From the NCBI GenBank assembly GCA_900319505.1, contig ONOV01000043.1:1-11029 (forward strand): a stretch of DNA of 11,029 bases, given 5' to 3'. The position numbers were made by a program, and so were the translations under genes. Shown piece by piece: positions 1-7,016 of this stretch. Position 1 is the stretch's first letter, and the number at the start of each line of letters is the position of its first letter. The DNA is from an uncultured Erysipelotrichaceae bacterium. Lineage in GTDB: Bacteria; Bacillota_I; Bacilli_A; Erysipelotrichales; Erysipelotrichaceae. Below the pieces are notes generated by a model, which saw only the letters and a list, made by a program, of their open reading frames with translations, had not been told where the DNA came from and made no database searches.

Positions 1-62
1 ATATACGCATATATCGCAAAAGGTTTTTTTTAGTGCGCTCGCTGCATGAGAAGAACCGCAGT
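1..62. other. Leader region upstream of oppB
   Basis: This short non-coding stretch holds a run of eight T (24-31) but no stem before it, and no convincing -35/-10 pair. The operon promoter therefore probably lies to the left of the window, or another opp gene precedes it there. Nothing else can be supported. Confidence 0.4.
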
Positions 63-69
63 GGGAGGG
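63..69 (+). promoter_or_regulatory. Ribosome binding site fixing the oppB start
   Basis: GGGAGGG at 63-69 sits 9 nt before ATG 79. The in-frame ATG at 46 lies upstream of this site and has no purine-rich site of its own. Starting at 79 also gives the normal OppB N-terminus, a short basic stretch followed directly by the first membrane helix (MAKYILVRLLKSIVSL). Confidence 0.85.
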
Positions 70-78
70 AAAGATATT

Positions 79-1563
79 ATGGCAAAGTATATTCTGGTAC
101 GATTGCTGAAGTCGATTGTCTCGCTGTTCGTGGTTATGTCGATTGTCATTATTATGATTTTCGAGCTGATACCGCGGAACAAGATCTTCGACAACGATCC
201 GAGCTATCGAAAGATGAAAGGTGAAAACAAGACTGTGTACACCTATCAGAAGTGGGATCAGCTCGGCTATCTGGACTTCAAACGTAAGAATGAAGCCTGC
301 ACTGTCGTCTTCGGCGATGATGAAGCCAAGGTTGATGCCTGCGGTGAAGAGGGATCTGACGAACAGAAGGAAATGATCAAGCAGATGAAAACTGACAAGT
401 ATGAAGTTGATTATTTCAAGAACGGCGATCCTTACTTCGTACACACTTATAACTGGATTGAGCTGCTTGGCAACTACTATTCCAGCATGTTCTTTCTTGA
501 TAACGCCAACAAGGTACAGGATGAGAACAATCCTGACATGGAAAGAGGCTATCACTGGGAAAAGAACCCGTACAACGGTACGCCGGCCTTAGTGTGCTCC
601 GGCTGCCAGTACAAGTATCAGCTGTGGTTCAACGGTTCGTTCCCGTTCATTCATACCAATAAGTTCAAGCTGAACTTCGGCTTATCCTATCCGACCAACC
701 AGGGTGTTCCGGTATATCAGGTCATTACGGATGGACAGGGTTCTGAAGCAAAGAAAGACCAGGCATTCCCGACCGGTTCGGAACAGAAGTCTGCTCTGAT
801 TCAGACAACCTGCAAATACAAGACCAAGACGGATAAGCTGGACCAGGCAAAGTTCAAGGACAACTATGCCAGCTGCCGTTCCAGCTATGAAGATCCATCC
901 ATGGTAACGACATCGTTTGTGATGGGTATCATTGCACTGATTATTGCGTATGCCTTCGGTGTGCCGGCGGCCATTGATATGGCCCAGCACAAGGGCAGGT
1001 TCCGTGATCAATTGGGCATTGCCTATATCAATATTCTGATTGCGGTACCTTCGCTTGCCTTTATCTTCTTCATGAGAAGTCTGGGCAGTATAGCGGGTCT
1101 GCCGGATAAGTTCCCAATGCTCGGCTTCAAGGATGTACGCAGCTGGATCATGCCGACGATTATCCTGGCCATGCTGAATACACCATCCCTGATGATGTGG
1201 GTCAGACGTTACATGATCGACCAGACCAACGAGGATTATGTCAAGTTTGCCAAGGCAAAGGGCTTATCCAGAACTGAGATTTTCCGTCATCATGTGCTCA
1301 GAAACGCGATTATCCCGATTGTCAACAGTCTGCCGTCATCCGTCATTCTGTGTATTTCCGGTGCATTCATTACCGAAACTGCATTTGCTGTGCCGGGCAT
1401 GGGCAAGATGCTGCCGGATGCGATTTCACAGATGAACAACAACATGGTGCTGTGTCTGACATTCCTGTTTACCGGCCTTGCCATTCTGGCTGTTCTTGTC
1501 GGTGATATTCTGATGACCGTCGTGGATCCTCGTATCCAGCTGACTGCGAAGGGAGGCAAGTAA
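79..1563 (+). CDS. oppB: Oligopeptide ABC transporter permease OppB (AmiC-like)
   Basis: Inner-membrane permease of a peptide importer; with OppC it forms the translocation path. The protein is 494 residues from ATG 79. Membrane helix 1 is about residues 4-28. A long extracytoplasmic domain (about 30-275) follows, then five further helices from about 279 to the end. The binding-protein-dependent permease loop (EAA loop) that docks on the ATPase is seen at 385-413 (EDYVKFAKAKGLSRTEIF). Ordinary OppB proteins are near 310-330 residues. The extra length matches the pneumococcal AmiC type (about 500 residues, recalled knowledge). The ectodomain carries six cysteines: 74, 88, 173, 176, 245 and 266. 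It is the first gene of a tight operon: oppC starts 1 nt after its stop. Peptide specificity cannot be read from the sequence. Confidence 0.95.
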   Translation: MAKYILVRLLKSIVSLFVVMSIVIIMIFELIPRNKIFDNDPSYRKMKGENKTVYTYQKWDQLGYLDFKRKNEACTVVFGDDEAKVDACGEEGSDEQKEMIKQMKTDKYEVDYFKNGDPYFVHTYNWIELLGNYYSSMFFLDNANKVQDENNPDMERGYHWEKNPYNGTPALVCSGCQYKYQLWFNGSFPFIHTNKFKLNFGLSYPTNQGVPVYQVITDGQGSEAKKDQAFPTGSEQKSALIQTTCKYKTKTDKLDQAKFKDNYASCRSSYEDPSMVTTSFVMGIIALIIAYAFGVPAAIDMAQHKGRFRDQLGIAYINILIAVPSLAFIFFMRSLGSIAGLPDKFPMLGFKDVRSWIMPTIILAMLNTPSLMMWVRRYMIDQTNEDYVKFAKAKGLSRTEIFRHHVLRNAIIPIVNSLPSSVILCISGAFITETAFAVPGMGKMLPDAISQMNNNMVLCLTFLFTGLAILAVLVGDILMTVVDPRIQLTAKGGK

Positions 1564-1564
1564 G

Positions 1565-2518
1565 ATGTCCGAAGTGAAAAACAATACTGCTGTTGAAAAC
1601 GAAGACGATCTGTTTACTTTCCAGAAAGCGGACGAATCAGCATCTGAACATATTGCGGCACCGGCCTATTCCTACTGGCGCTCTGTATTCAGACAGTTCT
1701 TCTCCAATAAACTGGCTATTGTCATGCTTGCCATCGTTCTGTTTGTTGTGCTGATGTCCATCATCCAGCCGATGATTTCCGGCTATGATCCGATGAAGAC
1801 GCCTAACATCAACAACCAGGCCATGAAATATATCAGACCGAATGCACAGTACTGGTTCGGTACCGATGATAAGGGCAACTCCCTGTTTGATGCGGTCTGG
1901 GCCGGTACAAGAAACTCACTTGAGATTTCCTTTGCGGCTACTGCCATCGTTGTGATTGTCGGCGTTATTGTCGGTATGTGGTGGGGCTTCTCCAAGAAGG
2001 TTGATACAGTCATGATCGAAGTCTACAACGTCATTGCCAACATTCCGACAACGCTGATTGCCATGATTCTGGTCTATGCGCTGGGCGGCGGCAAATGGCA
2101 GCTGATCTTCGCACTGTCCATCACCACCTGGATTTCGGTTGCCTACTTCATCCGTGTTCAGGTCATGATCATCCGTGACCGTGAATACAACCTGGCATCC
2201 AAGTGCCTTGGTACCAGCAACTGGACGATCATCACCAAGAACATTCTGCCGTATCTGGTATCCGTTATCATGACAGAAGTATCCCGTGATATTCCGTCCT
2301 TCATCTCTTCGGAAGTATTCTTCTCCTACTTAGGCATCGGTCTTTCCCAGAAAGATGCTTCCCTGGGACGCATGATCCGTGAATATTCACCGTATCTGTC
2401 TTCCACACCGTATCTGTTCTGGATTCCGGTTGCGGTGTCCGCGGTAATTTCTGTTTCCCTGTATATTGTCGGTCAGACGCTGGCTGATGCGTCCGATCCG
2501 CGTACGCATATGATGTAA
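1565..2518 (+). CDS. oppC: Oligopeptide ABC transporter permease OppC (AmiD-like)
   Basis: Second permease subunit, 317 residues, the usual OppC length. A charged cytoplasmic N-terminus of about 45 residues precedes membrane helix 1 (about 50-70), as is typical of OppC. A short periplasm-side segment with the family motif WFGTDDKGNSLFD follows. The permease core helices then run to the C-terminus, with the EAA loop at about 207-235 (EYNLASKCLGTSNWTI). The protein ends in DPRTHMM, close to the DPR ending common in this family. The ribosome site GGGAGG (1551-1556) lies inside the end of oppB, 8 nt before ATG 1565, so translation is likely coupled. It pairs with OppB to form the channel and with OppD/OppF through the EAA loops. 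Confidence 0.96.
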   Translation: MSEVKNNTAVENEDDLFTFQKADESASEHIAAPAYSYWRSVFRQFFSNKLAIVMLAIVLFVVLMSIIQPMISGYDPMKTPNINNQAMKYIRPNAQYWFGTDDKGNSLFDAVWAGTRNSLEISFAATAIVVIVGVIVGMWWGFSKKVDTVMIEVYNVIANIPTTLIAMILVYALGGGKWQLIFALSITTWISVAYFIRVQVMIIRDREYNLASKCLGTSNWTIITKNILPYLVSVIMTEVSRDIPSFISSEVFFSYLGIGLSQKDASLGRMIREYSPYLSSTPYLFWIPVAVSAVISVSLYIVGQTLADASDPRTHMM

Positions 2519-2532
2519 AGGAGTAAGAAAAC

Positions 2533-3612
2533 ATGACAGAAGAAAAGAAGAATCTGATCCTGTCGGTTAAGGATCTCCAGGTAGAGTTCAAAGTACGCGG
2601 CAGAACACTGAAAGCCATCAGAAATATTTCCATGGACTTCGAAGAGGGCAAGGTTGTTGCCATCGTCGGTGAATCCGGTTCCGGTAAGTCCGTATTTACC
2701 AAAACATTCAGCGGCATGCTGGATGCAAATGGTTCCATTACCAACGGGTCGATCATGTTTGAAGGACAGGATCTGGCCAAGCTTGGCTCAGATGATCCCA
2801 AATGGGAGAAGATCAGAGGCAAGAAAATCGCATCTGTCTTCCAGGACCCGATGACATCACTCAACCCGGTTCGTACAATCGGCGATCAGATTTCAGAAGT
2901 TATCGTCAAGCATCAGGGCAAGTCAAAGGCCGAAGCCAAGAAGGAAGCCATTGAATTGATGGCAAAAGTCGGCATCCATGAACCGGAACTTCGTTTCGAT
3001 GAATATCCGTTCATGTATTCCGGCGGCATGAGACAGCGTATTGTCATTGCCATTGCGCTGGCCTGCCATCCGAGAATTCTGATCTGTGATGAACCGACCA
3101 CTGCACTTGATGTTACGATCCAGGCACAGATCATCAGACTGATCAAGGATCTGTCTGAGGAATATCACTTCACCACCATTTACATTACCCACGATCTTGG
3201 TGTTGTGGCCAATGTTGCGGATGTGGTTGCTGTTATGTATGCGGGTCAGATCATTGAGTATGGTCTGGTGGATGAGATCTTCTATGATCCAAGACATCCT
3301 TATACATGGGGTCTTTTGTCCAGTCTGCCGCAGCTTGGTATCAAGGGTGAAGATCTGTTTGCGATCAGAGGTACGCCGCCGAGCTTATTTGAAGAGGTAA
3401 AGGGTGATGCGTTTGCCCCGAGAAGTGACTATGCCATGAAGATCGACTATGTAAAGGAACCGCCGTTCTTCAAGGTAACAGATACACACTATGCCAAGAC
3501 ATGGCTGCTCGATCCTAGAGCACCAAAGGTTGAACCGCCGTTAGCGGTAAGAGAACTGCATAAGAGAATGACATTGATGACCGCGAAGGGAGGTGTTTTC
3601 GGTGAGAGGTAA
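2533..3612 (+). CDS. oppD: Oligopeptide ABC transporter ATPase OppD (AmiE-like)
   Basis: Cytoplasmic ATPase that powers peptide import as a heterodimer with OppF; 359 residues. Visible motifs are Walker A GESGSGKS at 46-53, Q-loop [13 protein letters not shown] signature SGGMRQR from 163, Walker B ILICDEP with D186 and E187, and H-loop H220. The C-terminal oligopeptide-transporter extension begins near 252 (DPRHPYTW). All catalytic residues are present. The extension reads [12 protein letters not shown] where many DppD/OppD proteins have Cys residues (GCxFxPRC), so an Fe-S cluster there is not possible. The ribosome site AAAGGAG (2517-2523) overlaps the oppC stop codon, 9 nt before the ATG. 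The 3' end overlaps oppF by 11 nt. Confidence 0.96.
   Translation: MTEEKKNLILSVKDLQVEFKVRGRTLKAIRNISMDFEEGKVVAIVGESGSGKSVFTKTFSGMLDANGSITNGSIMFEGQDLAKLGSDDPKWEKIRGKKIASVFQDPMTSLNPVRTIGDQISEVIVKHQGKSKAEAKKEAIELMAKVGIHEPELRFDEYPFMYSGGMRQRIVIAIALACHPRILICDEPTTALDVTIQAQIIRLIKDLSEEYHFTTIYITHDLGVVANVADVVAVMYAGQIIEYGLVDEIFYDPRHPYTWGLLSSLPQLGIKGEDLFAIRGTPPSLFEEVKGDAFAPRSDYAMKIDYVKEPPFFKVTDTHYAKTWLLDPRAPKVEPPLAVRELHKRMTLMTAKGGVFGER
3588..3593 (+). promoter_or_regulatory. Ribosome binding site fixing the oppF GTG start
   Basis: GGGAGG at 3588-3593 lies within the end of oppD. A GTG at 3593 is in frame with oppF but overlaps this site, so it cannot be served by it. The GTG at 3602 is 8 nt downstream and ideally spaced, giving an 11-nt overlap between oppD and oppF. 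Confidence 0.75.
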
Positions 3613-4657
3613 TAAGAAGAAGCTTGAAGAGGAACGTAAGGCTGAACATTACGAAGAGAATCCGCTTCAGATTGATGAAATGCCGGATGTTTCACCGGAT
3701 GGCAAGCCGTGCCTTGTCGATGTAAGACATCTGGAAGTTACTTTCAACAACAACAGAAAACACAGATTCCGTGCCGTTAAGGATGCCAACTTCAAGATCT
3801 ACAAGGGCGAAACCTTCGCACTTGTCGGTGAGTCCGGCTCCGGTAAGACAACAACAGCCCGTGCCATCATTCGTCTGAATCCCACATCAGATGGTGAGAT
3901 CCTGTACAAGGGCAAGAAGATCAACGGCAGGATTTCCAAGGAAGAGCAGAGAGAAGTCGTCAGAAACATTCAGATGATCTTCCAGGATCCGGCTGCTTCT
4001 CTGAATGAAAGAGCCACTATTGATTACTGCATTTCCGAAGGTCTGTATAACTTCCATCTGTACAAGGATGAAGCCGACCGTGAACGCAAGGTAGATGAAG
4101 CATTGAAAGCAGTCGGTCTTCTGCCGGAACATAAATCACGTTATCCGCATGAGTTCTCCGGCGGTCAGAGACAGAGAGTCGGCATTGCCAGAGCCATGAT
4201 CATGGATCCTGAGTTCATCATCGCTGATGAGCCGATCTCCGCCCTGGACGTTTCCATTCGTGCCCAGGTATTGAACCTGATGAACAAGTTCAAGCGGGAA
4301 AGAGGACTGACCTACATGTTCATTGCCCATGATCTGAGTGTTGTCCGCTACTTCGCTGACCGTATTGCCGTTATTCATAACGGCCGTATTGTAGAAGTGG
4401 CCCCGGCTGATGAACTGTTCCGTTTTCCTCTGCATCCCTACACCCAGTCCTTACTGCAGGCTGTACCGATTCCGGATCCGGAAATTGAAAAGAAGAAGGA
4501 TCTCATTGTCTATAATGAGGATTCCCGTGATCATTCCGGCAAGAAGCCAAAGCTGAGACTCATCCGCCCGAATCATTATGTCTTTATGAATGATCGTGAA
4601 AAGGCGGAGTATCTTGAAAAGCTGAAGGTCATGGAAGCAGAAGAGTATCATGGATAA
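3602..4657 (+). CDS. oppF: Oligopeptide ABC transporter ATPase OppF (AmiF-like)
   Basis: Second ATPase of the peptide importer, 351 residues from GTG 3602 (three more if GTG 3593 is used). Motifs are Walker A GESGSGKT at 76-83, Q-loop [10 protein letters not shown], signature SGGQRQR from 186, Walker B IIADEP with D209 and E210, and H-loop H243 (FIAHDLSVV). The oligopeptide extension includes [13 protein letters not shown]. The C-terminal tail contains [10 protein letters not shown], which resembles the tail of pneumococcal AmiF as I recall it and supports the Ami-type assignment. The start overlaps oppD, pointing to translational coupling and equal subunit supply. It is the last gene of the operon; an intrinsic terminator follows 6 nt after the stop. 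The Cys-rich C-terminal motif is also absent here. Confidence 0.95.
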   Translation: MRGNKKKLEEERKAEHYEENPLQIDEMPDVSPDGKPCLVDVRHLEVTFNNNRKHRFRAVKDANFKIYKGETFALVGESGSGKTTTARAIIRLNPTSDGEILYKGKKINGRISKEEQREVVRNIQMIFQDPAASLNERATIDYCISEGLYNFHLYKDEADRERKVDEALKAVGLLPEHKSRYPHEFSGGQRQRVGIARAMIMDPEFIIADEPISALDVSIRAQVLNLMNKFKRERGLTYMFIAHDLSVVRYFADRIAVIHNGRIVEVAPADELFRFPLHPYTQSLLQAVPIPDPEIEKKKDLIVYNEDSRDHSGKKPKLRLIRPNHYVFMNDREKAEYLEKLKVMEAEEYHG

Positions 4658-4663
4658 AAACAG

Positions 4664-4690
4664 GACGATCTGATTCAGATCGTCTTTTTT
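4664..4690 (+). terminator. Intrinsic terminator of oppBCDF
   Basis: A perfect 9-bp stem GACGATCTG / CAGATCGTC (4664-4672 and 4676-4684) with a 3-nt loop is followed by six T (4685-4690). It starts just after the oppF stop. It separates the permease/ATPase operon from oppA, at least in part. Confidence 0.93.
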
Positions 4691-4717
4691 GTACGGCTGA
4701 ATGTAAATATTTTCAAA

Positions 4718-4756
4718 TGGTGATGCTATTGTGAGCGAAATGTGTAAAACATGTGA
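4718..4756 (+). repeat. Four helically phased short direct repeats before oppA
   Basis: TGGTGA (4718), TTGTGA (4729), ATGTGT (4740) and ATGTGA (4751) recur exactly every 11 bp, fitting a consensus WKGTGW. The array ends about 30 bp upstream of the oppA -10 box, the place expected for an activator array on one face of the helix. The protein that would bind is unknown, and chance similarity in an AT-rich spacer is possible. Confidence 0.4.
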
Positions 4757-4787
4757 AATGAAGTCGCGGAAATAGTTGAAAACCGTT

Positions 4788-4793
4788 TATAAT
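4788..4793 (+). promoter_or_regulatory. oppA promoter, -10 box
   Basis: A consensus TATAAT lies at 4788-4793. At 16-18 bp upstream the sequence is around GTCGCGGAA, which does not resemble TTGACA, and there is no TGn extension. Start of transcription would be near 4800, leaving a very short leader before the ribosome site AGGAGG (4803-4808). A perfect -10 without a -35 suggests help from an activator, in line with the phased repeats just upstream. Confidence 0.6.
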
Positions 4794-4816
4794 AATTCCA
4801 TTAGGAGGAAAGAAGT

Positions 4817-6862
4817 ATGAAGAAGTATTTAGCAGGAGTTCTTTCTGCGGCTATGGCTGTTGCTTTAGCGGGCTGCGGAAGTTCTTCCAGTGCAGGCTCA
4901 AGTGCTACTGCATCTGCTGACGCGGAGTACATGTCCAACATCAAGGTCGCTGATATCAAGCTCAAGGATACCAAGAACCTCGTTGAGGCAACAAGCTATC
5001 AGCTGCAGACAATGGACTATGTTGTAACAGCATTGGCGGAGGATCATGAGTATAATGCAAACTTCGTTGATGGTCTGCTCGAAAACGACAAGTACGGCAA
5101 TCTCGCACCGTGCCTGGCCACAGGTTATTCTGTATCCGATGATGGTCTGACTTATGATTTCTATCTGAGAAAGGGTGTCAAGTGGGTAACAAACTCCGGT
5201 GAAGAGTATGCTGAAGTAAAGGCACAGGACTTCGTTACAGGCCTGCGTCATGGTGCTGAATTCGATTCCGGTACAGCATGGCTGCTTGATGGTGTCATCA
5301 AGGGCTATTCCGATTACCGCACAAATGCCAAGTGGACTGATGAGGAATGGGATAAGGTAGGCGTCAAGGCAGTTGATGACTACACAGTTGAGTACACACT
5401 CGAGAAGCCTACTCCTTACTTCCCGGCTATGACAACATATGCTGTTCTGTATCCGATCAACCAGGAATTCCTGGAGACTATGGGCGATGGCTGTGCATTA
5501 GGTTCTCCTGATACAGGCTCCTGCTCCTTCGGTACAACAGAAGCTGATTCCATCCTCTATAACGGCGGATTCATCCTGGATACATATGATGCCAAGTCCT
5601 CCATCGTTCTGAAGAAGAATGATGCTTACTGGGATGCTGACAATATCAAGGTCGATTCTGTTACAAGAATCTATGATGATGGTTCCGACCCGTATTCTCA
5701 GATCAGAAATTTCGAACAGGGTGTTTATGATGCTGCTCCGATCAACGCTTCCTGGGAGAACTTCGATGAATACATGAAGAAGTATGACGGCTATACATAC
5801 CAGTCTCTGCCGAACAACAGCTGCTTCGGTATCGTATTCAATTTCAACCGTCAGTCCTTCGATCAGACAAACTATGCTTCTGATGAATCTCTGCGTGAGA
5901 ACACACATAAGGCAATCCTCGATGAAAACTTCCGTAAGGCTCTGAGAGCGGCATGGGACAGACAGGCTTACCTTTCAGTAGCGGCACCTTCAGATCTTGC
6001 CAAGGCAATGCTCAGAAACATCAACGATGATCCTGAAATCGTCCGTACATCTGATGGCACAACTTATGGTGATCTGGTTGAAAAGGCTTATTCTGATCGT
6101 ACAGGTGAAACAGTAGATCTGTCTGATGGCCAGAATCCTTGGGATCCTTCCACAGTACAGGGCTACCTCGATGCGGCCAAGAAGGACGGCATTACATTCC
6201 CGGTTCATCTTGATATGCTCGTTCAGCAGTCCAGTAAGAGACTGACAGATCAGGCACAGTCCCTGAAGAAGTCTGTTGAAGACAACACAGACGGCAATAT
6301 CATCGTTGAACTCATTATGTGCGATGATGATACCATCAAGAACATTGCTTACTACAACACAGATCCTGCTGCGGCAGATTACGATATCTCCACATTCACC
6401 GGCTGGTCTCCTGACTATCCGGATCCGAAGACATTCGTTGATATCTACAGCCCTGTAACGGGTTATAACATGACAGCCTGCGGTCTTACAAACTCCAACG
6501 ATGACAGCTATGGCACTGATGATGACATCAAGAAGCAGATCGGTATGGATGAATACCAGTCTCTGTATGAGGCTGCTGATGCCATCTATGATGACCTGGA
6601 TGCCCGTTATGCCGCATTTGCCAAGGCTGATGCTGAGATGATCGACAAGGCATTCTTTATCCCTGGCCAGATGCAGTCCAGAACAGTCAATGTTACTCAT
6701 GTTGTTCCGTTCAGCCGTGTCTACTCCAAGACTGGTTTAACAGAATACAAGTACAAGGGACTTGAACTGCAGGAAGGTGTTGTAACATCTGACGATTACA
6801 ACAAGGCATATGATGACTTCAAGACAGGCGGAACAGCTGCCGATCTTGTTGTTAAGAAGTAA
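4817..6862 (+). CDS. oppA: Oligopeptide-binding lipoprotein OppA (SBP_bac_5 family)
   Basis: Extracellular peptide-binding subunit of the importer, anchored by lipid on the outer face of the membrane; 681 residues. The N-terminus is a lipoprotein signal peptide with lipobox LAGC and lipidated Cys20, followed by a Ser/Ala-rich linker to about residue 36. The rest has the family 5 solute-binding character: DFVTGLRH, the stretch LAPCLATGYSVSDDGLTYDF, and a late WSPDYPDPKTF motif. The mature part has six further cysteines (99, 226, 236, 336, 502, 555). AGGAGG lies 8 nt before the ATG. Codon choice differs from the permease genes: only 4 of 51 Thr codons are ACC or ACG, against 10 of 18 in oppC. 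That suggests high expression rather than foreign origin. It has its own promoter and terminator. Confidence 0.96.
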   Translation: MKKYLAGVLSAAMAVALAGCGSSSSAGSSATASADAEYMSNIKVADIKLKDTKNLVEATSYQLQTMDYVVTALAEDHEYNANFVDGLLENDKYGNLAPCLATGYSVSDDGLTYDFYLRKGVKWVTNSGEEYAEVKAQDFVTGLRHGAEFDSGTAWLLDGVIKGYSDYRTNAKWTDEEWDKVGVKAVDDYTVEYTLEKPTPYFPAMTTYAVLYPINQEFLETMGDGCALGSPDTGSCSFGTTEADSILYNGGFILDTYDAKSSIVLKKNDAYWDADNIKVDSVTRIYDDGSDPYSQIRNFEQGVYDAAPINASWENFDEYMKKYDGYTYQSLPNNSCFGIVFNFNRQSFDQTNYASDESLRENTHKAILDENFRKALRAAWDRQAYLSVAAPSDLAKAMLRNINDDPEIVRTSDGTTYGDLVEKAYSDRTGETVDLSDGQNPWDPSTVQGYLDAAKKDGITFPVHLDMLVQQSSKRLTDQAQSLKKSVEDNTDGNIIVELIMCDDDTIKNIAYYNTDPAAADYDISTFTGWSPDYPDPKTFVDIYSPVTGYNMTACGLTNSNDDSYGTDDDIKKQIGMDEYQSLYEAADAIYDDLDARYAAFAKADAEMIDKAFFIPGQMQSRTVNVTHVVPFSRVYSKTGLTEYKYKGLELQEGVVTSDDYNKAYDDFKTGGTAADLVVKK

Positions 6863-6875
6863 ATTCTGACTTCAT

Positions 6876-6910
6876 GAAGAACTGTGATGAAAATTCACAG
6901 TTCTTTTTTT
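6876..6910 (+). terminator. Intrinsic terminator of oppA
   Basis: An 11-bp perfect stem AAGAACTGTGA / TCACAGTTCTT (6877-6887 and 6895-6905) with a 7-nt loop runs into seven T (6904-6910). It lies 14 nt after the oppA stop. Confidence 0.94.
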
Positions 6911-6926
6911 CATATTTTCTTTAATA

Positions 6927-6961
6927 TAGTCATAATGACTAAAATGATAGTCATATTGACT
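6927..6961. promoter_or_regulatory. Two-site operator-like dyads
   Basis: AGTCATAATGACT (6928-6940) and AGTCATATTGACT (6949-6961) match at 12 of 13 positions, and their centres (6934 and 6955) are 21 bp apart, two helical turns. The first is a perfect dyad with 7-bp arms (TAGTCAT / ATGACTA, 6927-6941); the second has 5-bp arms. The second covers the -35 region of the following gene's promoter, so binding would probably block transcription. A dimeric repressor of MarR or similar type would fit the geometry, but no regulator gene lies in the window. Confidence 0.65.
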
Positions 6962-6968
6962 TCTATTA

Positions 6969-6977
6969 TGGCATAAT
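6969..6977 (+). promoter_or_regulatory. Extended -10 promoter of the EIIC-like gene
   Basis: TGGCATAAT carries a CATAAT -10 box (6972-6977) with an upstream TG, an extended -10 element that can work with a poor -35. The region 17-18 bp upstream falls in the second dyad. Transcription would start near 6984. Confidence 0.55.
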
Positions 6978-6983
6978 AACTGC

Positions 6984-6998
6984 GACATCTCTGATGTC
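6984..6998 (+). promoter_or_regulatory. Small stem-loop at the predicted mRNA 5' end
   Basis: GACATC / GATGTC (6984-6989 and 6993-6998) makes a 6-bp stem with a 3-nt loop. It sits at the predicted transcript start and just ahead of the ribosome site AAGGGG (7001-7006). It could stabilise the transcript or be a further protein site; the sequence does not decide. Confidence 0.35.
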
Positions 6999-7016
6999 AG
7001 AAGGGGATAAGAAAGA

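Noticed and set aside
24..31. T-run as the tail of a terminator from an upstream gene
   Set aside because: No stem can be formed from the 23 bases before it; only a partial upstream context is present.
46..78. ATG 46 as the start of oppB
   Set aside because: It has no ribosome site, and the strong GGGAGGG at 63-69 lies downstream of it, correctly spaced for ATG 79.
4776..4781. TTGAAA as the -35 box of oppA
   Set aside because: Only 6 bp separate it from TATAAT at 4788, and no -10 lies 17 bp downstream of it.
5990..6700. Long minus-strand open frame opposite oppA
   Set aside because: No ribosome site or recognisable family; it lies wholly within the well-supported oppA and arises from its codon pattern.
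6956..6961. TTGACT as a -35 box for the EIIC-like gene
   Set aside because: The nearest -10 (CATAAT, 6972) is only 10 bp away, so it is better read as a half-site of the dyad.
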